From IMG/VR virus record IMGVR_UViG_3300023181_000019, positions 1-40,796 of that record: DNA of 40,796 nucleotides; one strand, 5' to 3'. The notes under the pieces were generated by a model, which saw only the letters and a program-made list of their open reading frames with translations, did not search any database and was not told the DNA's origin. The position numbers and the translations under genes are program-made. This DNA comes from a virus. This document shows, piece by piece, positions 24,311 through 31,595 of the stretch; the first letter of the stretch is position 1; every line of letters begins with the position of its first letter.

Positions 24311-25085
24311 TTTGTAAATTTTTATTTTCTTTTATCCATTCCGCTTCAAATCCTTTCCAATCTTTTTCAATGCAGATTCTTAAAATTTGATTAATGTCTT
24401 TTCCTGATAAATAAACCTGTGAAATAAATTTGTCTAATGCAGTTTTGGTGTCGGTGGCGTTCTTTTTTTTTCTGACTTTGTTCCAGTCGTTTAACAAATC
24501 CTTTTCTGCACCTAATTTTTCTAATTCTTTGTAAAACTTAAAAATACTTTTTGTTTCTTTTTCTAAAAGAAATTCTTTTCTTTTCTTTTCTTCATCTTTT
24601 CTAATCTCATCTTCATCTTGTATTGTCTTTATATTATCTGCGATGTTTTGCGATGGTGGTGCGATTGGTATGCTATCGGTGTGCGATGCTGGTGCGATGG
24701 TTTTTGATAATTCTATTGCTTCTTCCAAAGATATTTCTTTTGCTTTAAAACGTTGATAAATAGGGTGATGCCACCTTTTTAAATTGCCAACAATGCCACT
24801 TGTGCTTTTATCTTTATAAACTTCTTTTATTTCTAAATTTTGCTCATCAAGGAATGAAATGTAAACATTTTTACTATCCTTTGTCAATATTTTTTTTGAA
24901 ATAAGAATTTCAAAGTGTTCTTGATCAATTTCAATAATTGAATCTTCAATTGATAATTCACAATCTTTATTCCAATACATACAGCATAGCCGTAAAAATC
25001 TTGCTTGTGTTATTTCAGGGCATCTTTGTATTTTTCCCATCATCCAATCACTAGGAGTAAATTTAAACCATTGCAGCTTATCCAT
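24168..25085 (-). CDS. Replication initiator / DnaD-like protein containing the origin
   Basis: 305 aa. The N-terminal winged-helix-like domain is WFKFTPSDWMMGKIQRCPEI, then TQARFLRLCCMYWNK. A low-complexity linker (residues ~130-165) is encoded by 11-bp iterons. The C-terminal helical domain is DWNKVRKKKNATDTKTALDK to DWKGFEAEW. The layout (DNA-binding N-terminus, iteron-coded linker, helicase-interacting C-terminus) parallels lambda O. The start overlaps the upstream gene by 8 nt. Confidence 0.75.
   Translation of the reverse strand: MDKLQWFKFTPSDWMMGKIQRCPEITQARFLRLCCMYWNKDCELSIEDSIIEIDQEHFEILISKKILTKDSKNVYISFLDEQNLEIKEVYKDKSTSGIVGNLKRWHHPIYQRFKAKEISLEEAIELSKTIAPASHTDSIPIAPPSQNIADNIKTIQDEDEIRKDEEKKRKEFLLEKETKSIFKFYKELEKLGAEKDLLNDWNKVRKKKNATDTKTALDKFISQVYLSGKDINQILRICIEKDWKGFEAEWIKENKNLQNGNQQNTAATKQKFRDTFSNLAKKHQQAETGNTEGELFEDTEYTELE
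24639..24703. other. Iteron array, candidate replication origin
   Basis: On the plus strand TGCGATG or close variants begin at 24639, 24649, 24660, 24671 (TGCTATC), 24682 and 24693: five spacings, four of exactly 11 bp and one of 10. The consensus is TGCGATGGTGG. The units are GC-rich in an AT-rich genome, with pyrimidine/AT-rich DNA on both sides (24518-24600 and 24700-24730) that could melt. They lie inside the initiator gene. Confidence 0.75.
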
Positions 25086-25323
25086 TTTCCACCTCCGAAC
25101 TTGTTATTTTATTTATTTCAGTACGAAGTGTTTTAGCGAACTTGATTGCTGTACTCTTGTCTAGATAAATAGCACTTGATCCCGTATATATATCACATAT
25201 TTCTATATAAATAATTCCTTCTGGAATATTTTTTCTTATAAAATTGTTTTCAGGATTCTCTCTTGTTACAGATATTGTAGATTCGTCTGTACAATCTAAA
25301 AATTTTAATTCAAATTTTGCCAT
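25078..25323 (-). CDS. 81-aa hypothetical protein leading the replication unit
   Basis: The ATG at 25321-25323 gives MAKFELKFLDCTDESTISVT. Beta-rich first half, helical end. It is the first gene after the leader at 25376-25459 and overlaps the initiator start by 8 nt. A reading extending upstream through the leader would start at a non-consensus position and is not favoured. Confidence 0.7.
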   Translation of the reverse strand: MAKFELKFLDCTDESTISVTRENPENNFIRKNIPEGIIYIEICDIYTGSSAIYLDKSTAIKFAKTLRTEINKITSSEVENG

Positions 25324-25375
25324 AATAAATAAAGGTTTTAAGTTCCAATAAACTATTAAGTTGATAAAAAAACAA

Positions 25376-25459
25376 AACTCCAATAAATCCCCGCTCATCA
25401 CTTCGGTTCATTATTGGAGTTGTTTAAGACTGAAGTTGGTATAATGTGATGAGCCAACT
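25376..25459 (-). promoter_or_regulatory. Kissing-hairpin attenuator leader of the replication unit
   Basis: The clearest of four. Hairpin 1: stem AGTTGG/CCAACT (25454-25459, 25434-25439) with a 14-nt loop. Hairpin 2: perfect 11-bp stem AACTCCAATAA/TTATTGGAGTT (25411-25421, 25376-25386), followed by UUG and seven U. The hairpin 2 loop contains GTGATGAG (25394-25401), complementary to CTCATCAC of loop 1 (25446-25453). The U-tract makes hairpin 2 an intrinsic terminator, 52 nt before the first ATG. Confidence 0.8.
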
Positions 25460-25465
25460 ACACAA

Positions 25466-25495
25466 CAAAAATACGATAATATTTGAAATACACAA
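25466..25495 (-). promoter_or_regulatory. Promoter of the replication unit
   Basis: Minus strand TTG (25493-25495), exactly 19 nt, TATTTTTG (25466-25473): a full Bacteroidetes-type promoter. Hairpin 1 of the leader begins 6 nt after the -7 box, so it should form the very 5' end of the RNA. Confidence 0.75.
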
Positions 25496-25693
25496 TCAAA
25501 TCATGTAATTTAATTTGCTTTCGATAATTTCAAATTTATATTTTTTGAAAAAAATTGAATCTATTATACAATGAAATTTATGACGTGATACGCCGGTTTT
25601 TTTTTGTATTTCAATTACAGTGTTTTCTTTTCCTGATAAATAGCAATCAGTTACCAAAACTATTTCTTCGTGGGTTAAAGTTGAGGTTGCCAT
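25496..25693 (-). CDS. 65-aa HTH-like protein
   Basis: ATG at 25691-25693 (TGATG overlap with the upstream stop). It reads LTHEEIVLVTDCYLSGKENT, then VIEIQKKTGVSRHKFHCIID, which looks like a small helix-turn-helix unit. The stop borders the replication-unit promoter. Function is unknown. Confidence 0.65.
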   Translation of the reverse strand: MATSTLTHEEIVLVTDCYLSGKENTVIEIQKKTGVSRHKFHCIIDSIFFKKYKFEIIESKLNYMI

Positions 25694-25953
25694 CACTCAA
25701 TATGGTTAATTGCGTTCTGTACTTCTGACGAGCTTAAGTTTGCATTTACAGAATCTTCGATAAGCTTGTTTTTCTTCGATGTAAGCGATTCATTTAGAAC
25801 CCTTCTAAGATTGTTCAGCACTTGTACCTTTTCAAGGTCTGTCAATTCATATTCTGTCTGTGAATTTAAGACAGCGAAAAGCTCTAAAGTTCTTCGGTTT
25901 ACTTTCTGTTCAGATGTTGGTACAGGAAAGAAATAGTTTAGTAGGTTTTTCAT
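25693..25953 (-). CDS. 86-aa helical protein
   Basis: MKNLLNYFFPVPTSEQKVNR, then a helical Leu/Asn-rich body (DLEKVQVLNNLRRVLNESL). It starts in an ATGA overlap with YopX copy B. No family is recognised. Confidence 0.65.
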   Translation of the reverse strand: MKNLLNYFFPVPTSEQKVNRRTLELFAVLNSQTEYELTDLEKVQVLNNLRRVLNESLTSKKNKLIEDSVNANLSSSEVQNAINHIE

Positions 25954-26336
25954 AATAATTCAGGGTTTTCGTGAATGTTGCCGATTACTTCCAAAGAATG
26001 CTTCCAATAATTTTTAAGATACATCCTTTGGGTTTCGTCATCTGATTTTATTTTTTCCAAGTCAAATCCTGCGTCTCCATATACAACTATACAATTGTTT
26101 GAAACACCCCCTTCTAGTTCTACTTTGCTAATTAAAATATCTCCTTCGTAAATATCGACACCGTTTTTGTCTTTCAATCCTGTGAACTGCATTAATTCAA
26201 AACTGTAAAATAAAGTGTTTATGGTTTCTTCAAAAGGAACGCATACCGTTTCTATTTCAGGAAATCCCCACATTGATGTTACTGTATTCATCGTTTTTGT
26301 GATCTGATCAAATACTCTAAATTTTATTTCTCTCAT
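25950..26336 (-). CDS. YopX-family protein (copy B, duplicated)
   Basis: 128 aa: MREIKFRVFDQITKTMNTVT to VIGNIHENPELL. It is nearly identical to the plus-strand gene 34038-34427 (six substitutions and one residue insertion; about 94% identical DNA), in inverted orientation. Homology stops at both gene ends. It overlaps the next gene by ATGA. Confidence 0.9.
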   Translation of the reverse strand: MREIKFRVFDQITKTMNTVTSMWGFPEIETVCVPFEETINTLFYSFELMQFTGLKDKNGVDIYEGDILISKVELEGGVSNNCIVVYGDAGFDLEKIKSDDETQRMYLKNYWKHSLEVIGNIHENPELL

Positions 26337-26384
26337 TTTTCAAATAAATTAAGTGATTGTTATTGTTTTCTGTTTTGTTGCTGA

Positions 26385-27059
26385 TTAAATCTTCCAGGTT
26401 TTAAATGTTCTTACAGAGTTTATTGCGCCTCTTGAAACATTATATATATCTGCTAGTTTTGAATTACTCATAACACCAACTGTTTCCCTAATGTGCTTTA
26501 CCTTATCATTATCTAATTTTGCACAAGGATGCATTACTCCTGATATAGGATTCATCAATCCTTCTTTATGCGCATGAATAGCATTTTCTGAATATGTACA
26601 CCATTCTAAATTTTCGATATTATTATCTGTTTTAATTCCACTCTTATGATTTACAACAGGTTTATTAGAATTGTTTTCTAAAAAAGCCATAGCTACTAAT
26701 CTATGCACGCTCAAAGTCTTTAAAATATTATTTTTATCTCTCAATACAACAGATGGATAGCCTACATTAGAAACCCATCCTTTTATCAATCTACTTTTTA
26801 AGAATATTTTTCGTTTTTTTATAGATATTCTTGAGCATTCTTTTGTTTTTACTCTACCCATGCTACTGACTTCATAAAATTCTTCATAACCAATAACATT
26901 TTTCCAAATTTCTCCTAAATTATTAATTGTTTCCGAATTCTTTTTTCTGGATAAACAATTTTTACACCGAGGAGTTAATCCCATATTTGCTTTCTTATGT
27001 ATTCTAAATTCTAATAATTCTTTGTATTGTAAACATTTAGAGCATTTTTTTGTTTTCAT
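26385..27059 (-). CDS. HNH homing endonuclease with NUMOD4 domain
   Basis: 224 aa. An N-terminal zinc ribbon (C6-x2-C9 and C32-x2-C35) precedes NUMOD4 (IWKNVIGYEEFYEVSSMGRV, 51-70), then the HNH core with LSVHRLVAMAFLE (His119), VVNHKSG (Asn137-His138) and NNIENLEWCTYSEN, and a C-terminal DNA-binding segment (ADIYNVSRGAINSVRTFKTW). It is a free-standing mobile endonuclease, not obviously inside an intron: no split gene was found. Its leader carries the kissing-hairpin element. Confidence 0.92.
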   Translation of the reverse strand: MKTKKCSKCLQYKELLEFRIHKKANMGLTPRCKNCLSRKKNSETINNLGEIWKNVIGYEEFYEVSSMGRVKTKECSRISIKKRKIFLKSRLIKGWVSNVGYPSVVLRDKNNILKTLSVHRLVAMAFLENNSNKPVVNHKSGIKTDNNIENLEWCTYSENAIHAHKEGLMNPISGVMHPCAKLDNDKVKHIRETVGVMSNSKLADIYNVSRGAINSVRTFKTWKI

Positions 27060-27072
27060 AATAAATAAAAAT

Positions 27073-27165
27073 GCCGAAAATTATTCAAGCGCATCTCAAC
27101 TCGCTATCCTAATAATCGGCTATAATGTTTTTAATGTTACTTTAATTGAGATGCTGTAACGTTAA
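27073..27165 (-). promoter_or_regulatory. Kissing-hairpin attenuator leader of the HNH gene at 27059
   Basis: Hairpin 1: stem TTAACGTTAC/GTAACATTAA (27156-27165, 27131-27140; 9 of 10 paired) with a 15-nt loop. Hairpin 2: GCCGATTATT (27111-27120) with AATAATTTTCGGC (27073-27085), 10 pairs and a 3-nt bulge, followed by AUUUUUAUUU. The loop of hairpin 2 contains TTGAGATGC (27091-27099), complementary over 9 nt to GCATCTCAA in loop 1 (27146-27154). The ATG is 13 nt after hairpin 2. Confidence 0.75.
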
Positions 27166-27166
27166 C

Positions 27167-27174
27167 CAAATATA
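27167..27174 (-). promoter_or_regulatory. Candidate promoter of the HNH/YopX unit
   Basis: TATATTTG on the minus strand directly before hairpin 1 of the leader. No TTG is present at -33, so it may need an activator or be weak. Confidence 0.5.
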
Positions 27175-27178
27175 ATAA

Positions 27179-27253
27179 TTATTTTCGATAAAAGCTAATA
27201 TTTCCAAGCTTAACGATTTCAATTGCTTCTTCTTTTGTTTGTGTCTTTTTCAT
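27179..27253 (-). CDS. 24-aa peptide after NinB
   Basis: MKKTQTKEEAIEIVKLGNIS plus four residues. It begins in an ATGA overlap with the NinB stop and ends just before the HNH promoter. The overlap supports translation, but the length makes it tentative. Confidence 0.4.
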   Translation of the reverse strand: MKKTQTKEEAIEIVKLGNISFYRK

Positions 27254-27693
27254 TCGTTGAAATTTAATGTTGTTTCAGTATTAGGATCTGGAATTATAAC
27301 ATTTAAAAATTCTGCGCTCCATCTTTGTATTTCTAAAATGTACTCCATAAATTCAGTAGTTGACATTTCGGAACTGCTTATTTTTTCAGAAATAACTTCG
27401 CCCGATTCTATATTTATCAATTCTTTTTCCGGAGCAAACATTTTTAAAAGTATGTTGTAATGTATGTTTTCCATTGTCCTGTATTCGCCTGTAGCTTCTT
27501 TTAAGCCGTTTTGAACTAAAGGAAGACAAACACCCCAGTAAAATTTATTTTGCTGATTAGAACGGTTCTTTTTGATTCGCTCAATTGTAAATAAACAATC
27601 CTTTCCTTCAAATCCTGAAACCGCATCAACAATCTGATTTATGTTTCTTTTGAATTTTCCATTAAGTACTGATGTTCTTATCTGTATTTTCAT
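27250..27693 (-). CDS. ninB: NinB/Orf-like recombination protein
   Basis: 147 aa. RIKKNRSNQQNKFYWGVCLP is the family signature ('k-RS-qQN-yyW---p'), with an otherwise divergent body. Orf/NinB proteins bind single-stranded DNA and support phage recombination. It lies beside the exonuclease and annealing protein and overlaps the exonuclease end by 32 nt. Confidence 0.82.
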   Translation of the reverse strand: MKIQIRTSVLNGKFKRNINQIVDAVSGFEGKDCLFTIERIKKNRSNQQNKFYWGVCLPLVQNGLKEATGEYRTMENIHYNILLKMFAPEKELINIESGEVISEKISSSEMSTTEFMEYILEIQRWSAEFLNVIIPDPNTETTLNFNE

Positions 27694-28303
27694 TGAAATA
27701 ATTTTTAAGTTCTTGGAATATTTTTGCTTTTTCCTTTATTTCGGAAATTACAAATTCATCACGATTTAATCTAAACTTAAAATACTCATTTGGTTTTATC
27801 TCTCTTATTTCGTTTTCTTCATCTTCATAAGTTTCTACCGAAAGAAAAACTAAATTTGCTTCTTTCAAATCCGAACAATACATTTGAATCATAATTTGCT
27901 CGTAGTTTTTCTTAAATTTCTTTTTCAATACTTCGGTATATTCTTTTTTAGACAATACCGTTAAAGGTTGAATAATAGATATGAAGTCAGTAAAATAAAT
28001 AGTTTTTAATTCATCAAAATCAACTATTTTTCCATTTTCAATTTTAGCAAAATCTATTGATGAGGTAAAAACATTCATTTCTTCAGAAGTTTCTTTCCAT
28101 TGGCAGAAGTAATCATTTGGCAAAATATTTAAATAATTTTTCTCCAAAATAGCGCCAGTCCTTAAAGCGTTTATAGGACTTGCTAAAGCATTATAATTAG
28201 GTTTATCATCAGACAAAAACTTTCTAATTAAATCTCTAAACCCTTGTGTTTCTTTTCCCATCATCAAAGATGAAATATCCCCACTTCCTAATACTAAATT
28301 CAT
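27662..28303 (-). CDS. YqaJ-like PD-(D/E)XK exonuclease
   Basis: 213 aa. Nuclease elements are GAILEKNYLN, then TSSIDFAKIENGKIVDFDEL followed by K (the D...ELK catalytic pair), then QIMIQMYCSDLKEANLVFLS as in YqaJ-type viral recombinases. Paired with the adjacent ERF protein, it would resect DNA ends to give single strands for annealing. Confidence 0.8.
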   Translation of the reverse strand: MNLVLGSGDISSLMMGKETQGFRDLIRKFLSDDKPNYNALASPINALRTGAILEKNYLNILPNDYFCQWKETSEEMNVFTSSIDFAKIENGKIVDFDELKTIYFTDFISIIQPLTVLSKKEYTEVLKKKFKKNYEQIMIQMYCSDLKEANLVFLSVETYEDEENEIREIKPNEYFKFRLNRDEFVISEIKEKAKIFQELKNYFNENTDKNIST

Positions 28304-28305
28304 AA

Positions 28306-28938
28306 TTAAATAAGTTTTTTATCTGTGTATGTCTTGTGAATTGTAGTTACTTGTGCATCTGTCAAGTCTGCCAAAACACCAACATTGAAATATTTCAATA
28401 TTTCCTGTAATACACTTAAGTTTGAATTAAGGTAATTTTCAATTGCAATTCTTTTTTCTGATATTGGTTTTCTTGCAGATTCCTCTTTTGATTTTTCTGC
28501 ATCCGGATCTTCGCCTGTTGCAATTTTATAAGCATTAAGCAATGCGTATTTTCTTGCGTATGTTGATGCTTTACCGAAACCTTTGTCTCCTGAATCTATA
28601 CCACGTCCAAAAGATTCTACTTCAATGAAACTTGTTACGTCATCTAAGTCAACTATTTTTAAAGTCAATTTAATTGTATCTACGTAAGTTATTCCTTCTG
28701 TATTGTCTTTTTTTAGTGTTTTTAAAATTTCTGAATTTATCAATTCCTGCTTTATCGGAACTGATGTAATTCTAAATTTAGTTTCTGCATCTTTTACAGC
28801 CAAAGTAACATCTATGTCGCTAATCGCTTTATAAGAATAATTACCAATTCCAACAGTCATTCCTTTAGATATATTTCTAATTTCATTTGATACTGATTGA
28901 ATCTTTTCGTAAATGTTTAATTTTATTTCTTCCGACAT
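28306..28938 (-). CDS. erf: ERF-family single-strand annealing protein
   Basis: 210 aa. MTVGIGNYSYKAISDIDVTL, SFGRGIDSGDKGFGKASTYA and RKYALLNAYKIATGEDPDAE are diagnostic of ERF recombinases. It anneals complementary single strands, probably during genome circularisation and recombination with co-infecting phages. It is followed two bases later by the exonuclease gene. The C-terminal tail is acidic/basic mixed as in the family. Confidence 0.92.
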   Translation of the reverse strand: MSEEIKLNIYEKIQSVSNEIRNISKGMTVGIGNYSYKAISDIDVTLAVKDAETKFRITSVPIKQELINSEILKTLKKDNTEGITYVDTIKLTLKIVDLDDVTSFIEVESFGRGIDSGDKGFGKASTYARKYALLNAYKIATGEDPDAEKSKEESARKPISEKRIAIENYLNSNLSVLQEILKYFNVGVLADLTDAQVTTIHKTYTDKKLI

Positions 28939-28940
28939 AA

Positions 28941-29210
28941 CTATATTTTATTTAATTTATGGTTAAAAAGTTCTCTTAATCTGATGTATTCACCAACACC
29001 TTCATATTCTTTTGGAGAACTCAAAGAAATAAAGTTTTCGTTGTAAATTCTCTGCATGTTTGAATTTATCCTTTGAAGTTCATTTATTGACATTCTTAAG
29101 TCTTGGATTTCTTTTTGCTCGTCGGTAAGTTCGATTACTTCGATTTCTTCTAAATTAGGAGGGAAAGCGGGGTTTTCATGTCCTAAATGTTCATTGTCAT
29201 AATTGCTCAT
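28941..29210 (-). CDS. 89-aa coiled-coil protein
   Basis: An acidic N-terminus (NPAFPPNLEEIEVIELTDEQ) precedes a coiled coil (IQDLRMSINELQRINSNMQR). It overlaps the upstream gene by 4 nt and precedes ERF by 2. No known family; an accessory recombination factor is possible from position. Confidence 0.65.
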   Translation of the reverse strand: MSNYDNEHLGHENPAFPPNLEEIEVIELTDEQKEIQDLRMSINELQRINSNMQRIYNENFISLSSPKEYEGVGEYIRLRELFNHKLNKI

Positions 29211-29428
29211 TTTTTATATTTTTTATTATATTCAATAGTTCCTTGTATTGCATTTCCTAATGCTGCACCCAAAGTCAGGGTAAAAAAAGAGATAACAATT
29301 ATTCCTATTCTTTTATCTATATCGTAATATGGTATTCTTAAAAATAAAAGTATGTCCCAATAAGCAAAACAAAAACCAAGATATACTAATACGAATAATG
29401 CAATTATTGTTGTTATTATAATTTTCAT
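29207..29428 (-). CDS. Two-helix membrane protein
   Basis: 73 aa. Two membrane segments: IIITTIIALFVLVYLGFCFA (residues ~3-22) and IGIIVISFFTLTLGAALGNA (~42-61). The function is unknown. It is encoded one base after the outer-membrane protein gene, so both may act in the envelope. Confidence 0.65.
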   Translation of the reverse strand: MKIIITTIIALFVLVYLGFCFAYWDILLFLRIPYYDIDKRIGIIVISFFTLTLGAALGNAIQGTIEYNKKYKK

Positions 29429-29429
29429 A

Positions 29430-29921
29430 TTATTTTAATTTATAGATTACATTAAAAAAAATGCTTGCTCTGAATTCTGTCTTTCCAGTATCGTACAAGT
29501 ATTTAATATCTTGTCGAAGCCTGTAATTTGCCTGTAAAGCAACCTGAACCTTTTTAGTTAGGTCATATCTTGGCTCGATGTTAAATCCGTAGTAAAGCCA
29601 GTTTGAATTTCCGTTTCTGATGATTGATCCTGTTTCAACTCCGATTGCCAAATCAACTTTATACATCGGATAAACTACCCTGTTATAACCAACTCCGTAT
29701 TGTTGGAAGTCTATTGTAGCGAAGTTTTCATACTGCATATACACTTCATTTGATTTATACGATGCGCCAACTCTGATTTGACCGTCAAGGCTTGCTTTGT
29801 TGTCCGTTGGTTTGCTTCCAATTGTAGCGTTTGCCAAATCAAATCCTAACGATACGAAAGGATAATTTTCTTGTGAAAATGCAGAGGTTGTAAATACCAA
29901 AGCGATTAATAGTTTTTTCAT
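29430..29921 (-). CDS. Outer-membrane beta-barrel protein
   Basis: 163 aa. Signal peptide MKKLLIALVFTTSAFSQ, then alternating amphipathic strands ending in aromatic residues (YGVGYNRVVYPMYKVDLAIG, EFRASIFFNVIYKLK), fitting a small eight-stranded barrel. It is encoded in the early region, away from virion genes. Phage-encoded barrels of this kind can alter the host surface or block other phages; that is inference. Confidence 0.75.
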   Translation of the reverse strand: MKKLLIALVFTTSAFSQENYPFVSLGFDLANATIGSKPTDNKASLDGQIRVGASYKSNEVYMQYENFATIDFQQYGVGYNRVVYPMYKVDLAIGVETGSIIRNGNSNWLYYGFNIEPRYDLTKKVQVALQANYRLRQDIKYLYDTGKTEFRASIFFNVIYKLK

Positions 29922-29925
29922 AATT

Positions 29926-30156
29926 TTATTTTTTATTTAGTATTAATATGTCTGAAAACCCGCAATATTTATAATCTTCGATAAATTTGTAGTTCATAAT
30001 TCCAAAAAAACCAATACTTCTGCGTAATTTTATTTTTCCCATATCAGGATAATTTTCTAAAACTTTTACTTTTCTTATTAAACCCATATCAATAAAAATA
30101 ACATCACCTTTTTTTAAGTTTTTTAGAAATTCAAATACCTCTTTACTTAATCTCAT
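29926..30156 (-). CDS. 76-aa basic protein
   Basis: MRLSKEVFEFLKNLKKGDVI, then VKVLENYPDMGKIKLRRSIG: basic, beta-rich, possibly SH3-like. Function is unknown. It is closely spaced in the early operon. Confidence 0.6.
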   Translation of the reverse strand: MRLSKEVFEFLKNLKKGDVIFIDMGLIRKVKVLENYPDMGKIKLRRSIGFFGIMNYKFIEDYKYCGFSDILILNKK

Positions 30157-30158
30157 AA

Positions 30159-30392
30159 TTACTGTTTTAAAAGTTCTTTGAATTGTTCTAGTGTTATTTC
30201 TTGATCTTCTTCTACTGTAATGCTTACATTGAAGTCTTTTTCGTTATCGAAATACAAAAAATTATAATAATCTTCTTTACACAACCAATAATCTGCACCA
30301 ATATTAAATCCAGAACCTAAAATTAATTTTTCCACTTCTTTAAGCATTTCTTCATCCTTGATGAACAATACCTTGTTTTCAAATTGTTTCAT
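30159..30392 (-). CDS. 77-aa acidic protein
   Basis: MKQFENKVLFIKDEEMLKEV is followed by an acidic C-terminus (VEEDQEITLEQFKELLKQ). It starts in an ATGA overlap with YopX copy C. Function is unknown; acidity would fit a DNA-mimic, but nothing else supports that. Confidence 0.6.
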   Translation of the reverse strand: MKQFENKVLFIKDEEMLKEVEKLILGSGFNIGADYWLCKEDYYNFLYFDNEKDFNVSITVEEDQEITLEQFKELLKQ

Positions 30393-30721
30393 AATAATTC
30401 AGGGTTTTCGTGAATGTTTCCGATGATTTCCATTTGGCTTACTAAAAAATCATTTATATAGACTACAGGCACATTTCTTCCTATAAAACCAAAACATCCG
30501 TCTCCGTAAATAAATACCCTGTTCTTTCCTTGATGAAACGCTATATCCCCCTCATAAACGTCAACTCCGTTTTTGTCTTTTAAGCCTGTGAACTGCATCC
30601 AAATGGCTTTTTCGCAACCAATATATGGGTTTAAAATACCTGAACTGCCCATGTAGTCGCATAGTTCATGAAAATACATTTTACCTTCTTGAAAAGTCCT
30701 AAATTTAATTTCTCTATTCAT
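30389..30721 (-). CDS. YopX-family protein (copy C)
   Basis: 110 aa, NREIKFRTFQEGKMYFHELC to EIIGNIHENPELL, with WMQFTGLKDKNGVDVYEGDI in common with copies B and D. The gene end repeats the same TTATTATGA junction as the other YopX genes. Molecular role is unknown. Confidence 0.9.
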   Translation of the reverse strand: MNREIKFRTFQEGKMYFHELCDYMGSSGILNPYIGCEKAIWMQFTGLKDKNGVDVYEGDIAFHQGKNRVFIYGDGCFGFIGRNVPVVYINDFLVSQMEIIGNIHENPELL

Positions 30722-30733
30722 AATTAATATTCT

Positions 30734-30880
30734 TTATAAAGGGTTAGACAATGGCAAATCAAAAACTTCATCAAACTGATTAATTTCGCTTTGCGTTTCT
30801 GTTGGTACTTCGTCGTTGATTAATCTTTCAGCCAACATTAAAAGATTTCTTTGGTTTAATTTTTCTAAAATATCGCTCAT
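30734..30880 (-). CDS. 48-aa acidic helical protein
   Basis: MSDILEKLNQRNLLMLAERL and an acidic tail. It starts one base past the HTH-like gene stop and ends 12 nt before YopX copy C. Coding-like composition and packing support it. Confidence 0.6.
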   Translation of the reverse strand: MSDILEKLNQRNLLMLAERLINDEVPTETQSEINQFDEVFDLPLSNPL

Positions 30881-30881
30881 T

Positions 30882-31118
30882 TTAAGTTATTTTAAGAGTT
30901 CCTGATATTTCGCAACCATAATCAAATCCATGAAATTCTACTGATTTTTCCCCTGTAAGCTTTGCGTATTTGCTTATCATTTCCAACCCGTTAGCACGTC
31001 TGTAATCACGGCTCAAAACGTCCTGCCTTACTCCTGCATATATTGCAAGTTCTTTTCTTTTGCCGAAAGGGTATTTTGCATCTACCCAATTTTGAAATGT
31101 TGTTTTTTTATCTGACAT
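30882..31118 (-). CDS. HTH-like small DNA-binding protein
   Basis: 78 aa from the ATG at 31116-31118 (MSDKKTTFQNWVDAKYPFGK), two bases past the upstream stop. KRKELAIYAGVRQDVLSRDY, then RRANGLEMISKYAKLTG suggests a lambda-repressor-like helix-turn-helix. It may regulate the early operon whose promoter lies just upstream. Confidence 0.65.
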   Translation of the reverse strand: MSDKKTTFQNWVDAKYPFGKRKELAIYAGVRQDVLSRDYRRANGLEMISKYAKLTGEKSVEFHGFDYGCEISGTLKIT

Positions 31119-31120
31119 AA

Positions 31121-31339
31121 TTACATTTTTTCCAAAATATTTATACATGATTCCATTTTTCTAGTAATATTTTTTTTAAAATAGTCTGAATCTAACAAGT
31201 TAGCCATAGAATATGAAGCTTCTAAAAAATTAATAATAGTTTCTTTTAATTCAATTTGGTTTGACCTTATTATTTCCTCTTTAACTGTATCGTTACTTAA
31301 CTCAATGCCCCAAGATGAAGTTCTTGTTTGTATTTTCAT
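31121..31339 (-). CDS. 72-aa helical protein
   Basis: MKIQTRTSSWGIELSNDTVK, then long helices (IELKETIINFLEASYSMANL). No family is recognised. It belongs to the first genes of the early unit. Confidence 0.6.
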   Translation of the reverse strand: MKIQTRTSSWGIELSNDTVKEEIIRSNQIELKETIINFLEASYSMANLLDSDYFKKNITRKMESCINILEKM

Positions 31340-31341
31340 AA

Positions 31342-31563
31342 TTATTTAGTATATGCGTTAATATAAAATTCTGAATTGTCACCTTTGTATTTTTTAACCA
31401 TTGTAGAGGCAAAAGCTATTTGTTTTGAATCTCCTAATATAATCAAAGAACTGAAAGTTTGTAAATCTTTATCGCCTTCAAGTTCCCAAATATTAATTAC
31501 ATTATCAATTTGTTTATCAGTAAATTCTAATGTTGTATTGTAAAGTTTTTCTAAAAAATTCAT
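31342..31563 (-). CDS. 73-aa protein, first early gene
   Basis: MNFLEKLYNTTLEFTDKQID, then NVINIWELEGDKDLQTFSSL. It is the first ORF after the promoter at 31596 and is therefore probably among the earliest expressed proteins, a position often used by host-takeover factors. No family is recognised. Confidence 0.65.
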   Translation of the reverse strand: MNFLEKLYNTTLEFTDKQIDNVINIWELEGDKDLQTFSSLIILGDSKQIAFASTMVKKYKGDNSEFYINAYTK

Positions 31564-31595
31564 AATAAATATATTTTTTTTGTTATTAACTTGTA

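Noticed and set aside
21826-27165. Leaders as members of the HEARO/OMEGA RNA class
   Set aside because: The name fits (HNH-associated RNA), but those RNAs accompany RuvC/HNH nucleases of the IsrB type and are longer; here the same element also precedes genes unrelated to nucleases.
26385-27174. HNH gene as part of a group I intron
   Set aside because: No host gene is split around it and no group I core was found; the leader structure ends at the start codon. It looks like a free-standing endonuclease gene.
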